Source: Acetobacter musti (GTDB taxonomy: Bacteria; Pseudomonadota; Alphaproteobacteria; Acetobacterales; Acetobacteraceae). Taken from it: a DNA stretch of 64,000 bases. Position 1 is the stretch's first letter. Each line of letters begins with the position of its first letter. Location: the NCBI RefSeq assembly GCF_011516835.1, contig NZ_WOTB01000019.1, positions 29,415 to 93,414 on the forward strand, in the 5' to 3' direction. The translations under genes were made by a program, and so were the position numbers. Under the pieces are notes generated by a model. It was not told the DNA's origin and did not search any database. It worked only from the letters and a program-made list of their open reading frames with translations. Shown in pieces: positions 1-11,046 of the stretch.

Positions 1-132
1 ACGCAGTGTGCGGCAGCGAACGTGCCTGTGACCCGGATCGGGCGATTTAATGCAGGAGCCGGCGAAGTCCATGTAAGCCGGGCAGACGGGACAGTGTTTC
101 CACTGGAACGGCAGGGATGGAGCCATTTCTGA
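1..132 (+). CDS. thiL: Thiamine-monophosphate kinase, C-terminal end (partial)
   Basis: An open frame runs in from the left edge and stops at 130-132. The 43 visible residues include VPVTRIGRF, then AGAGEVHV, and end in GWSHF. ThiL proteins (ATP-dependent phosphorylation of thiamine monophosphate to the diphosphate cofactor) characteristically end with a pattern like 'TxIGxx...G-x-x...G[YW]xHF'. The match is short, so the call rests on this terminal signature alone. The N-terminal ATP-binding part lies outside the window. Confidence 0.6.
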   Translation, partial: TQCAAANVPVTRIGRFNAGAGEVHVSRADGTVFPLERQGWSHF

Positions 133-553
133 GACGGAGAGAAGCAGATTCCGCTTTTCCGGTTTAATACCCGATAAATTATATGAAGGACCGGCGATCA
201 GAGCGGAATTTTCTTATGCGGCATTCTGTTAAACTGACACTCCCCTTTTCATCGGCAGACCAATGAAGGATACTGCGATGCATAAACGGAATACGTACGG
301 GCGAAAGCAGTCTGGTGGCTTCCGGCTACTCTGTTCGCAGAGGAACCACGCTGGCACAGCAAACATTTTGCGGCGCACGGAACCGGTTTAACGGCATTCG
401 GGTTTCTCTCTTTGTGACTGTTACACGGCATGTTTCCATTCTGAAGGGCAAAATGATCACGCCGGATCTTCGTTGCCTGTCAGAGATCAGCCTGCCCGGC
501 GCCATGAAACAGTTTTCTGCGGGAATGCGGCCTTTCAGCCGGAAAGGAAAAGC
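133..553. other. Intergenic gap, no gene seen
   Basis: About 420 bases between the thiL end and the polymerase-like gene. The small open frames here have no credible ribosome binding site or recognisable motif. Base composition is somewhat lower in GC than the flanks (for example around 160-240), as expected for a promoter region, but no clear -35/-10 pair could be assigned. Confidence 0.4.
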
Positions 554-1810
554 GTGAGCTCTTTTGCGACAATACCCGCCTCATATTCCGTCGTGCGTCC
601 CGCTGTTAAGGTACGCACCTTTCCGACCGGCACCGCACTCACCGTTCTCGCCAGTATTTTTAATGTCATTCTCTGTCTGATCAGTACACGCGGACTGTTA
701 TACACCAGCAGTTCTGTCGTCGCTGTCGCCGAAATGCTGATTCTTGGCGCCGGTTTTTTTGTTATCCGACGCACCATCAGCCGCAGAATTGTGATCATAA
801 CAGGGCTGTCAGTTGCATATATGATCGGCGCAAAGCTGATCAACCCGGCCCTTAGCCTGAAAATCATTCATGATTTTGCGATAGCTTATATTTTTTACCA
901 GGTCGGGATGATCTCCGGCCTTTCTCAGGCCCGCTCCGCCGTCTGGATCACCATGACTCTGACTCTGGCCATGGGGGTTTTTGAAATGGCCAGCCCGGTG
1001 GTCTTCGGGCAGTTCTTTAATATCTGGCAGTATTATACACAAAAGGGCGCCCTTTCAGCTACAACGATCAACTACAGCCAGACAACATTTTTTGCTTCGG
1101 GTGATCGTGTCGGCGTCAAACGCACGTTTTTCTCTTCTCTTCTCGGACCCCATCGTGTCTCCTCTATATTTCTTGAGCCGGTTTCCATGGGGAACTATGC
1201 AACGATTATCTTTGCATGGTGTCTCGCAACCTGCCGGAACCGTCGGGGACAGCGGCAGATCCTGTTGTTCATCTTATCGTTTGTCTGCATCGTGCTGACA
1301 GATTCACGCTTCGGTTCAGCATGCTGCATCGTCATGGCCTTGTTCCGGCTGTCTCCCTTACGCGGTTCGTCTCTGGTGGCGTTCCTGCTCCCGATCTGCG
1401 TTGCGACATTGCTTACGGTCACAGGCTCGATGCATGAAATCCCAGGCTGGGCTCCGAGTATCATGAACGATGATTTTTCGGGCCGTCTGTTATTTTCAGG
1501 ACAGTTAATGGATTACTGGAATCTGCCGGAATGGTTCGCGCTCGCGCCGTCCGCCGTTTATACCGCAGACACGGGATATGCTTATATTTTCAGCAATCTC
1601 GGAATACCCTTTGCTCTTGTCTATCTCGCTTTATTCGCGTTTTCAAAGAGTGCCAGCCGTACTGCGGCCATAATGAAAACAAATATTTCCGTCTATTTCT
1701 CCGCCTCCCTCTGCATTGGCGCTTCTATTTTCAGCATCAAGACAGCAGCGCTCCTGTGGTTACTCTACGGAGCAACGCAAAGCATCGGCCAGTCTTCCCG
1801 GCAGACCTGA
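554..1810 (+). CDS. Multi-pass membrane polysaccharide polymerase-like protein
   Basis: A protein of 418 residues from GTG 554, preceded by a good GGAAAGGAAAA ribosome binding site; an ATG at 473 gives a longer frame but an unlikely polar N-terminus. It shows about nine to ten hydrophobic segments, and a large loop with HRVSSIFLEPVSMGNYA, a motif of the GumE/Wzy-like exopolysaccharide polymerase group, then TDSRFG and a DTGYAYIF segment near the C-terminus. Such proteins join repeat units at the periplasmic face of the inner membrane. No other polysaccharide gene lies beside it, so the polymer cannot be named. It could also be an O-antigen ligase-type protein. Lower GC than its neighbours hints at transfer. 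Confidence 0.6.
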   Translation: MSSFATIPASYSVVRPAVKVRTFPTGTALTVLASIFNVILCLISTRGLLYTSSSVVAVAEMLILGAGFFVIRRTISRRIVIITGLSVAYMIGAKLINPALSLKIIHDFAIAYIFYQVGMISGLSQARSAVWITMTLTLAMGVFEMASPVVFGQFFNIWQYYTQKGALSATTINYSQTTFFASGDRVGVKRTFFSSLLGPHRVSSIFLEPVSMGNYATIIFAWCLATCRNRRGQRQILLFILSFVCIVLTDSRFGSACCIVMALFRLSPLRGSSLVAFLLPICVATLLTVTGSMHEIPGWAPSIMNDDFSGRLLFSGQLMDYWNLPEWFALAPSAVYTADTGYAYIFSNLGIPFALVYLALFAFSKSASRTAAIMKTNISVYFSASLCIGASIFSIKTAALLWLLYGATQSIGQSSRQT

Positions 1811-1901
1811 CTCGTCCGGGATCTCCATTGACGATCCTGACTCTGATGGTGGATTCTGCGTCCGATCAGAGTATCGCGGATAAACGGGAGAGGTTTTCGC
1901 C

Positions 1902-2600
1902 ATGCAGGTAAGTCTCACAGCCGATGACGGCCACACCTTCTCTGCCTGGGAGGCAGGAAATCCGGACGGACCGCACGCGCTGGTCGTGGTGCAGGAAATT
2001 TTTGGTGTGAACCGGCATATGCGTCAGATAGCCGATACGTTTGCATCCCAGGGATTTTCGGTGCTGACCCCGGCGCTGTTCGACAGGGTGGAACGCGACG
2101 CAGAGCTTGGTTACACGCAGGATGACGTGAAAAAAGGGCTGGCGCTCCGGGCTGAAATTCCACTGAAGGACACCCTGGCCGATCTGCGGGCCTGTGCAGA
2201 ACATTTTCGTCGTCATGCGCCGCACCGGAAAGTCGGGATCATCGGCTTCTGCTGGGGCGGCACGCTGGCCTGGGACGCGGCGACGCAGACGCATGATTTT
2301 TCGGTTGCGGTGAGCTGGTATGGTGGCGGAATCGCGGCGCATAAGGATGCAGTACCGCACTGTCCGGTGCAGCTCCATTTCGGGGGTCAGGACAGTTCGA
2401 TTCCGCATATGGATGTGGCGGCGATCCGGACGGCGCATCCGGAGCTCGACATTTACGTTTATGATGATGCCGGACATGGGTTCGGCAACAGCGACCGGTC
2501 GAGCTTCAACGAGGCAGCGAATCGTCTGGCATGGGAGCGCAGCGTGGCGTTCCTCGAAGCCGGGCTGCACACAAAGGGCAATATTCCCGACCGACCGTAA
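1902..2600 (+). CDS. Dienelactone hydrolase family protein
   Basis: A cytoplasmic alpha/beta hydrolase of 232 residues, the usual length for the family. The Cys-Asp-His triad is visible: Cys117 in GFCWGG, Asp164 in GGQDSSIP and His192 in AGHGFG, and the family Glu in QEIFG (residues 31-35). The AGGTTTT-type spacing and gagagg upstream of ATG 1902 support the start. Dienelactone hydrolases open lactone rings such as 4-carboxymethylenebutenolide, but members outside aromatic pathways act on unknown esters. No aromatic degradation genes are nearby, so the substrate stays open. Confidence 0.88.
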   Translation: MQVSLTADDGHTFSAWEAGNPDGPHALVVVQEIFGVNRHMRQIADTFASQGFSVLTPALFDRVERDAELGYTQDDVKKGLALRAEIPLKDTLADLRACAEHFRRHAPHRKVGIIGFCWGGTLAWDAATQTHDFSVAVSWYGGGIAAHKDAVPHCPVQLHFGGQDSSIPHMDVAAIRTAHPELDIYVYDDAGHGFGNSDRSSFNEAANRLAWERSVAFLEAGLHTKGNIPDRP

Positions 2601-2622
2601 ACGTGTGTGACAGGAGGTTTTC

Positions 2623-2814
2623 ATGGCCAGAATGACACCTGAGTTTCAGGCGCGGCAGCGGCCTGCGGCGGCGCTGATCGTGGCAACCAGTCTTGCAGCG
2701 GCAGGCGGTCTCGTGACGCTCGTGCGGAAGGTAATGGGGGCACGCAGGACGAAGAAGCTGGTTCAGGCGGAAGCGCGGACAGCCTCGCCGGCAGCGGGAG
2801 CTGTGACGCGCTGA
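2623..2814 (+). CDS. Small membrane protein, unknown function
   Basis: A 63-residue frame with a near-perfect AGGAGG ribosome binding site (2612-2617) before ATG 2623. It lies 22 bases after the dienelactone hydrolase-like gene on the same strand, so it is likely co-transcribed. Residues about 16-38 form one membrane segment (ALIVATSLAAAGGLV), followed by a basic stretch (RKVMGARRTKK) that predicts a cytoplasmic side. No family recognised. Confidence 0.6.
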   Translation: MARMTPEFQARQRPAAALIVATSLAAAGGLVTLVRKVMGARRTKKLVQAEARTASPAAGAVTR

Positions 2815-2865
2815 AAGGTGCTGTCTTCCGGGAACTTCCGGGAGACAACACTCCAGGCGTGTTAT

Positions 2866-2978
2866 CCGGGCTCTGCCCGGACCCGGCAAAGGTCGCGAAC
2901 CTTTGCAAACCATTTTGTTTAATAAGTCAGGGTGCAGGGAGCCAAGCTCCCTGCCGGGTTTCAGGGCAGCGCCCTGAG
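2866..2978. repeat. Dispersed repeat family A, copy 1
   Basis: Hairpin CCGGGC-TCT-GCCCGG (2866-2880), a second with GCAAAGGT/ACCTTTGC arms (2886-2907), then a TTTTGTTTAA link, a hairpin with GCAGGGAGC arms (2934-2954) and CAGGGC-AGC-GCCCTG (2962-2976). It sits exactly between two convergent genes, so it could end transcription from both sides. Confidence 0.75.
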
Positions 2979-2982
2979 CAGC

Positions 2983-4521
2983 TCACGACGCCTGCACATT
3001 CCGTGACGCAAGACGCACTGCATCTTCAGCCGCCCGGAACAGAGCGCGGGCCTTGTGTTTCGTCTCCGCGCATTCGAGGGCCGGAACGCTGTCGGCGACA
3101 ACGCCACAACCCGCCTGAACGTGCATTTCGCCATCCTTAACGACCGCCATACGGAGGCCGATGCAGGTGTCCATGTCACCGCCAGCGCCGAAATAACCAA
3201 TGCAGCCTGCATAGGTGGCGCGACGGGTGCGCTCGACTTCGTCAATGATCTCCATGGCACGGATTTTCGGTGCGCCGGTGAGCGTGCCGGCCGGAAAAGC
3301 AGCGATCAGGGCGTCCAGAGCTTCCAGGTCCGGCTTCAGCACACCTTCGACATTGGAAGAAATGTGCATGACGTGGCTGAAACGTTCGATGACGAACTTT
3401 TCCGTCACTTTGACGGAGCCGGTAACGCAGACACGGCCGACATCATTACGTCCGAGATCGATGAGCATCAGATGCTCGGCGAGTTCCTTCTCATCCGCGA
3501 GAAGCTCTTCTTCCAGACGTTTGTCCTCCGCCGCATCGGCGCCGCGCGGGCGGGTGCCGGCGAGAGGGCGGACGGTCATCCTGCCGTCGCGGAGACGGAC
3601 AAGGATCTCGGGCGAGGACCCGACGAGACAGAATTCGCCGAAATCGAGATGGAACAGGAACGGGGCCGGATTGATGCGGCGCAGGGAACGGTAGAGCGAG
3701 AGCGTCGAAAGGTCGAACCGCGTGGAAAAACGCTGGCTCGGCACGACCTGAAAGGCGTCACCGGCGGCGATGTAGTCCTGAATACGGGTGACGACAGCCT
3801 CGAACTCGGCTTCCGTGTAGGTCGAGCGCGGCGCCTCCAGGGCCGCGACATGCGGCTCGGAGGGCACGGTGAGCGGCGCCGCGAGACAGGCGCGGGCCTC
3901 GGCGATGAGGGCTTCGGCCCGGTTGAAAGCAGCGTCGGCGGTGTCATCCGCGCGGGGTCGGATCGGGGCGGCGAGGATCAGTTCGTCCGTCACGGTATCG
4001 AAAACGACGAACAGACCCGGCCGCATCATCACGCCTTCCGGCAGATTCAGATCGTCGGGCGGAGCGTCAGGCAGGTGCTCCATCTGACGCACCATGTCAT
4101 AGCCGAGATAGCCGAACAGGCCGGCGATCATCGGGGGCAGGCCATCGGGGAGGTCCAGACGGTTCTCCCGGATCAGGCCGCGCAGGCTGTCCAGAGGCGC
4201 TTCCGCCACGGGCGTGAAGGCGTTCGGCGCGGTTTGCGGTGTGTGGCAGATCGCGGCCTTGCCGTCATGGCAGCGCCAGACGAGATCCGGGCGCAGGGCA
4301 ATGATGGAATAGCGGCCACGGGAAACACCGCCCTCGACCGATTCCAGCAGGAGCGTGTTTCGCCCGCTGCTTCCACCCATCGCGGCCAGACGCATATAGG
4401 CGGCGACAGGGGTCAGAAGATCGGCGGCATCGACGGCGAAGACCACGCTGCCTTCCCCACGCGTCCAGGCGCCGGCACATGCGGTCCGCGAAGGAGAGTC
4501 GAGCGTGGCAAGGCGCATCAT
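2983..4521 (-). CDS. trpE: Anthranilate synthase component I
   Basis: Catalyses chorismate to anthranilate with the glutaminase TrpG, the first committed step of tryptophan synthesis. The 512-residue protein has the N-terminal tryptophan-feedback motif LLES (58-61) in LLESVEGG-x-RGRYSIIAL, and the C-terminal chorismate-binding core with AGTRPRG, DLGRNDVGR, GTLTGAPKIRAMEII and ECAETKHKARAL. Its ATG overlaps the stop of the upstream ppiD-like gene by four bases (ATGA at 4518-4521), which implies translational coupling. The usual trpG/trpDC partners are not in the window. In related bacteria the ppiD-trpE pairing is common, so the context adds no special role. Confidence 0.97.
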   Translation of the reverse strand: MMRLATLDSPSRTACAGAWTRGEGSVVFAVDAADLLTPVAAYMRLAAMGGSSGRNTLLLESVEGGVSRGRYSIIALRPDLVWRCHDGKAAICHTPQTAPNAFTPVAEAPLDSLRGLIRENRLDLPDGLPPMIAGLFGYLGYDMVRQMEHLPDAPPDDLNLPEGVMMRPGLFVVFDTVTDELILAAPIRPRADDTADAAFNRAEALIAEARACLAAPLTVPSEPHVAALEAPRSTYTEAEFEAVVTRIQDYIAAGDAFQVVPSQRFSTRFDLSTLSLYRSLRRINPAPFLFHLDFGEFCLVGSSPEILVRLRDGRMTVRPLAGTRPRGADAAEDKRLEEELLADEKELAEHLMLIDLGRNDVGRVCVTGSVKVTEKFVIERFSHVMHISSNVEGVLKPDLEALDALIAAFPAGTLTGAPKIRAMEIIDEVERTRRATYAGCIGYFGAGGDMDTCIGLRMAVVKDGEMHVQAGCGVVADSVPALECAETKHKARALFRAAEDAVRLASRNVQAS

Positions 4522-6464
4522 GTGCCATCTCCGAATCCTGCCTCACTGAGCGCCGCCCGGACGCCGGCCGGCATGATCTTCGCTTTGAAGCGGCCATCGA
4601 GACTGTGGATGTAAGCCGAGGTTATGTCGGAGGCGAGCGATTCCGTCATCCCGTCGCGCACGCGCCCATAGCCAAGGGAATCGGCTTTCGGATCAGGATG
4701 CTGGATACCGGTCACCGTCGCGACGATGAAGCTGTCCGCATCCTCGCTCATCGTGCTTTCCCCGATGGCCATATGCATGATCGTCTCCATGAATTCCTGC
4801 GACAGACCCTCAGGCGGCCGGGCGCGGGAAATCATGACGTCTTTCTGCACCGGGCTTCCGGCCGGGGCACTGGCGGCGAGCCCTCCCTGTTTCTTCGACG
4901 CGACATAAAGTGCGGTGGCCTGCTGATCCGCTGCATGCCTGCGTGCGTCCGTCTGCCAGGCGCTGATGACCTTATCACGTACGGCATCGAAAGGCTGCTC
5001 CTGGCCCGGCGTGATCTCGTCAACGGAGACCGCGTACCAGCCGAGCGAAGGTCCGGGCGGCTGGCCGGGTTTAGACGGCGCAGTGGCCTCGATAAGCTGC
5101 GGCGGCGCGCCCTTCTCCTGCCCGAAAATCTTCGCCACGATGGCGTCACGCAGCGGGCCGGAAGCGGGCAGCGGCGCGGGAACACCGTCTTTCGTCATGC
5201 CGTGCGCATCGAGTGAACCTGAAGCTGCGGCAGCGCCGAGATCAGCCGGAATGGAATCGAGACCGCCGCCGGCGATGGCGTCCTGGAGCTTAGGGGCACG
5301 GCTGCTGATCGCGTCCGGAGCACGGGCTCTGACGATTTCATCACGCAGGGTGATTTTCGCATCATCGAACGCCGTGTCATGCGGCGGCGTCACCTTCGTG
5401 ACGCGGAACACAACCCAGCCGGTTTCCGTCTTCTGCGGCCCCTGCACGGTCTCGACCGGAGCGGAGAAGACCGCCTTCTGCAACGCCTCCGAAGGCAGGG
5501 CGCTGGCGCGCGTATCGCTGAACTCGACAGCAGCGCTGCCCTTCGCCGCCGCCTGCACCTGGCTCCATCCGGCACCGCCTTTCCAGATGGTCGCGACAGC
5601 CTGGGCCGTGGCTTCATCCGGAGCCGTTACAAGCTGAACGCTGCGGAGTTCCGGAGCGTGGAACCGCTCCGACTGGCCATCATAGAGCCGGTGCATTTCC
5701 TCGTCAGTGGCCGGGATCTGCGATGCGACGGTATCGGGAGAAAGGACGACGATCCGGGCATGCCTGTATTCCGGACTGCGGAACATCCATGGATGATTGG
5801 TGTAGTACCGGCGCATGATATCATCAGCCGGAATCGCCGGAGCGGGCAGGCTCGCGAACGGAATATGAAGCAGATCAACGACATGAGTCTCGGTTTCGAA
5901 CCCATAAACGCGCGAGACAACGAGATCGGAAATATGCGCGCCCGCCGAGATCGGGTCCATGATCGCGCGGCCGGCAAGATCATCATGCACGAGGCCGATC
6001 AGACGTTTCTCGGTCATTCCGGCCTGGGCCAGCTTGCTGTTAAAGATATTGCGGTCGAATGCGCCGTTCAGTCCTTTGAAATAGGGCATCGCAAAAATTT
6101 CGTCGCGCACGGCCTGATCCGGCACAACGAGACCATACTGGTTCCCGGCTTCGAGCACCTGAGCCTGGCCAATCAGGCGCTGCAAAACCTCCTGCGCCAT
6201 CTGCTGACGGAACTGAGCCGGCAGATGCGCGGCATCGGGGGCACCCATACGCTGCGCCATACGGGGCAGTTCGGCCTGGAGCGCCGCGGCAAGGTCGCGG
6301 GTTGTGATTTTACGCGAACCGACAGTGGCTGCGACCGTCGGATCATCCGCCATGCCGCTGATGACATCGCCGATGCCCCAGCCGACGAAGGCGACAAAAA
6401 TAACCAGGGCGAGCACGCGGCCGATCCAGGAATCGACGACGAAGTGACGCAGGAACGAAATCAT
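4518..6464 (-). CDS. ppiD: Periplasmic foldase, SurA/PpiD-like peptidyl-prolyl isomerase
   Basis: A 648-residue protein anchored by one N-terminal membrane segment (residues about 13-38, IGRVLALVIFVAFVGWGIGDVI) with a SurA_N-type helical region (about 50-190, including GSRKITTRDLAAALQ), then a parvulin-like rotamase stretch (about 260-380, EYRHARIVVLS and GGAGWSQVQ) and a second C-terminal helical part. This layout is that of PpiD, which helps outer-membrane and secreted proteins as they leave the Sec translocon. It is the first gene of a pair with trpE. The rotamase core is divergent, so chaperone activity is more certain than isomerase activity. Confidence 0.88.
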   Translation of the reverse strand: MISFLRHFVVDSWIGRVLALVIFVAFVGWGIGDVISGMADDPTVAATVGSRKITTRDLAAALQAELPRMAQRMGAPDAAHLPAQFRQQMAQEVLQRLIGQAQVLEAGNQYGLVVPDQAVRDEIFAMPYFKGLNGAFDRNIFNSKLAQAGMTEKRLIGLVHDDLAGRAIMDPISAGAHISDLVVSRVYGFETETHVVDLLHIPFASLPAPAIPADDIMRRYYTNHPWMFRSPEYRHARIVVLSPDTVASQIPATDEEMHRLYDGQSERFHAPELRSVQLVTAPDEATAQAVATIWKGGAGWSQVQAAAKGSAAVEFSDTRASALPSEALQKAVFSAPVETVQGPQKTETGWVVFRVTKVTPPHDTAFDDAKITLRDEIVRARAPDAISSRAPKLQDAIAGGGLDSIPADLGAAAASGSLDAHGMTKDGVPAPLPASGPLRDAIVAKIFGQEKGAPPQLIEATAPSKPGQPPGPSLGWYAVSVDEITPGQEQPFDAVRDKVISAWQTDARRHAADQQATALYVASKKQGGLAASAPAGSPVQKDVMISRARPPEGLSQEFMETIMHMAIGESTMSEDADSFIVATVTGIQHPDPKADSLGYGRVRDGMTESLASDITSAYIHSLDGRFKAKIMPAGVRAALSEAGFGDGT

Positions 6465-6495
6465 GCAGGCGCAGTCCGCGAATAAAAACCAGGGA

Positions 6496-6520
6496 GGATT
6501 GAGGCCTCAGGCCGCAATCC
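6496..6520 (-). other. Interrupted stem-loop in the ppiD leader
   Basis: GGATTG pairs with CAATCC, then after one A/G mismatch GGCC pairs with GGCC around a TCA loop. It lies about 32 bases upstream of the ppiD-like start. There is no tract of T on the minus strand, so a role in translation or mRNA stability is as likely as attenuation. Confidence 0.35.
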
Positions 6521-6588
6521 GGCGGGGCACCATATTCATCCGGACCCGGATTGACCAGAAGGCGTGCGTCCGCGCGTATTCTGTTTTC

Positions 6589-6705
6589 ATGGGGCTCTGC
6601 CCCACACCCCGGCAAAGGCCGCGGACCTTTGCAAACCATTCTGTTAAACAAACCGGGATCAGAGGGACCGCGTCCCTTTGCGGGTTTCAGGACGGCGCCC
6701 TGAGG
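6589..6705. repeat. Dispersed repeat family A, copy 2
   Basis: TGGGGC-TCT-GCCCCA (6590-6604), a GCAAAGG/CCTTTGC hairpin, CATTCTGTTAAAC link, AGGGACCGCGTCCCT hairpin and a final GGCGCC core. Lies between the divergent ppiD and tpiA genes. The outer pair of the first stem is T-A here and C-G in other copies, which is a compensating change. Confidence 0.72.
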
Positions 6706-6861
6706 AAAGCGAAAACGCCGCGTTCTTGCCTGAGCTTGCCCTGATGGAGTAGCGGTGTGCCGGCAGAAGGGGACTATATCCCCTTTTATTCAGAAGACGT
6801 CTTCGGGCCGGACCTTAATGATGAGGCGACCTCGGGACAGGTTTCGCAGGAGAGATGTCCG

Positions 6862-7611
6862 ATGACCACACCCATCATCGTCGGCAACTGGAAAATGAAC
6901 GGGCTGAGCGCCGACTCCGCCGATCGCGTGAAGGCTCTGCTGGCGGCGCTTGCCTCCCAGCCAGTAGCCGGCACGGAAATTGTAATCTGTCCGCCCTTTA
7001 CGCAGCTTGTCCTGCTCGCGCCGCAGCTGAAGGGCTCGCCGGTCGCTCTGGGCGCGCAGAACTGCCACATGGATGAGAAAGGTGCGCATACAGGCGACAT
7101 CGCACCAGGCATGCTGACCGATCTGGGCGTGACGCATGTGATTCTCGGGCACTCCGAGCGGCGTCGCGATCATGGCGAGGTGGACGAGACGGTGCGCGAG
7201 AAGGCTGTTGCCGCCGCGAAGGCCGGTCTGACACCAATCGTATGCATTGGTGAGACGGAAGATCAGCGCCAGAGCGGCGAGGCGCAGGACACGATCGGCT
7301 GGCAGATCAAGGGATCGCTGCCGGACGGGTTTACCGGGGTCGTGGCCTATGAACCGGTCTGGGCGATCGGCACGGGGCTGGCGGCGACGCCGGAGGATAT
7401 TCAGACCACGGTGGCCTTCATCCGGGCGGAGCTGGTGCGTCAGTTCGGCGAGAGTGGCAAAACCCTGCGGATTCTGTATGGTGGCTCCGTCGATGCGGGG
7501 AATGCCGCGTCGATCCTTGCCATCCCGGAAGTGGCGGGCGCCCTGGTCGGAGGCGCCAGCCTGAAGCCGGATGCGTTCCTGTCGATCATTCGCGCCGTGC
7601 CCGCGCACTGA
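6862..7611 (+). CDS. tpiA: Triosephosphate isomerase
   Basis: Interconverts dihydroxyacetone phosphate and glyceraldehyde 3-phosphate in the cytoplasm. ATG 6862 follows GCAGGAGAGA and yields 249 residues, the family's standard length; the longer frame from 6757 is not needed. Active-site residues are visible: Asn9 and Lys11 in GNWKMNG, His97 in ILGHSERR, and Glu164 in AYEPVWAIGTG; the phosphate-gripping loop 6 follows, and LYGGSVDAGN is near the C-terminus. It is the first gene of the conserved tpiA-secG-pyrG-kdsA order. Confidence 0.98.
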   Translation: MTTPIIVGNWKMNGLSADSADRVKALLAALASQPVAGTEIVICPPFTQLVLLAPQLKGSPVALGAQNCHMDEKGAHTGDIAPGMLTDLGVTHVILGHSERRRDHGEVDETVREKAVAAAKAGLTPIVCIGETEDQRQSGEAQDTIGWQIKGSLPDGFTGVVAYEPVWAIGTGLAATPEDIQTTVAFIRAELVRQFGESGKTLRILYGGSVDAGNAASILAIPEVAGALVGGASLKPDAFLSIIRAVPAH

Positions 7612-7653
7612 ACTGTGCGCCGGGGTTTGTCTGTTCTTTCAACCGGATAGTCC

Positions 7654-7986
7654 ATGATTACCCTTCTGCTGGTTCTCCATCTTCTTGTCACCGTCGCCCT
7701 GATCGGGACCGTGCTGATTCAGCGCAGCGAAGGCGGCGGCCTTGGCATCGGCAGTTCGCAGGGCATGGGCGCGTTCATGTCCGGTCGTGGCACCGCGAAT
7801 CTGCTGACCCGCTCGACGGCGGTGCTGGCGACAGCGTTCATGCTGCTGTCCCTGACGCTGGCGGTTCTGAACCGTGGCGCAGTGACGGGTGGCGGCCACG
7901 ACATTCTCGCTAATCCGCCGCCACCGGCCGCTGGTGCGACTGCTCCGGCAACAACGACTCCGGCTGCGCCCGCACCGCAGCACTGA
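7654..7986 (+). CDS. secG: Preprotein translocase subunit SecG
   Basis: A 110-residue inner-membrane protein with two membrane segments (about 3-20 and 51-70) and the conserved cytoplasmic loop QRSEGGGLGIGSS, which marks SecG. SecG assists SecYE in protein export. The tail is rich in Ala, Pro and Thr, as in other alphaproteobacterial SecG proteins. It lies 42 bases after tpiA and very probably shares its transcript. Confidence 0.95.
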   Translation: MITLLLVLHLLVTVALIGTVLIQRSEGGGLGIGSSQGMGAFMSGRGTANLLTRSTAVLATAFMLLSLTLAVLNRGAVTGGGHDILANPPPPAAGATAPATTTPAAPAPQH

Positions 7987-7996
7987 GACTGATTTA

Positions 7997-8107
7997 CGGG
8001 GCTCTGCCCCGTTCCCCGCAAAGGGACACAATCCCTCTAATCCCGGTTTGTTTTTGTAAAACGGAGTGAAGAGCTCACCCCTTTCCGGGTGCGGGGAGCG
8101 CCCCGCA
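7997..8107. repeat. Dispersed repeat family A, copy 3
   Basis: CGGGGC-TCT-GCCCCG (7997-8011), CAAAGGGACACAATCCCT hairpin (one imperfect arm), CCCGGTTTGTT link, and a terminal TGCGGGG/CCCCGCA pair (8090-8107). It occupies almost the whole secG-pyrG gap, so it interrupts an otherwise compact cluster. Confidence 0.72.
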
Positions 8108-8126
8108 GAAGACACTCCGATGATAA

Positions 8127-10660
<2,534 letters not shown>

Positions 10661-10671
10661 GGCCCGGGGAA

Positions 10672-10728
10672 TCCGGGCGCTGCCCGGACCCGGCAAAGGC
10701 CTAAGACCTTTGCAAACCATTTTGTTAA
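10672..10728. repeat. Dispersed repeat family A, copy 4 (short)
   Basis: TCCGGGC/GCCCGGA hairpin and a GCAAAGG/CCTTTGC hairpin followed by CATTTTGTTAA. The copy stops at TTGTTAA, exactly where family B copy 1 starts. Confidence 0.7.
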
Positions 10729-10990
10729 GAGGCTGTTTCAAAAGCCTCTCCATGAGACCTCCCTTAAATTATAAAGAAGTTTTTGGTGAAGCTTTTTTCA
10801 AAAAGCTTCAGAAGACGCCACCTTTTTGAAAAAAGGCGGCACCCAAAAAACTTTTATTGGTTTTTATCAGGACTTATCATGAAGTGCCTCTGATCCCGGC
10901 TGAAGCGAACAGTGACTGGGACTCAAAAACCATAACATCATCAACGTATTATGAGAATTTTATGCATTTAAAACCCTTGAAACAGGCTCA
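10729..10990 (+). repeat. Dispersed repeat family B (MITE-like), copy 1
   Basis: Left end GAGGCTGTTTCAAAAGCCT and, read on the other strand, right end TGAGCCTGTTTCAAGGGTTT form imperfect terminal inverted repeats. Inside are two hairpins: GAAGCTTTTT paired with AAAAAGCTTC (about 10787-10808) and a GCC-CTTTTT arm paired with AAAAAGGCGGC (about 10815-10840). About 262 bases, no coding frame. Confidence 0.75.
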
Positions 10991-11046
10991 GAATAAATCA
11001 AAGTGCACGTGTTTCCTGCCGGGTTTAAGACCGGGTTCTGAGTTTC

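Noticed and set aside
1866..2624. 252-residue minus-strand frame
   Set aside because: Opposite the dienelactone hydrolase-like gene, which has its full catalytic triad.
3055..4614. 519-residue plus-strand open frame
   Set aside because: Lies opposite trpE and part of ppiD; composition is rich in Arg, Gly and Asp as expected for the antisense of a GC-rich gene, and no domain is visible.
5379..6485. 368-residue plus-strand open frame
   Set aside because: Antisense of the ppiD-like gene; no ribosome site or family pattern.
6465..6600. Trp attenuator for ppiD-trpE
   Set aside because: No leader peptide with Trp codons was found near the stem-loop at 6496-6520, and no terminator T tract follows it.
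10681..10753. Short frames that begin MVCKGLRPLPG or similar at several places
   Set aside because: They are translations of repeat family A, not genes; the same peptide-like string recurs wherever an A copy precedes a gene.
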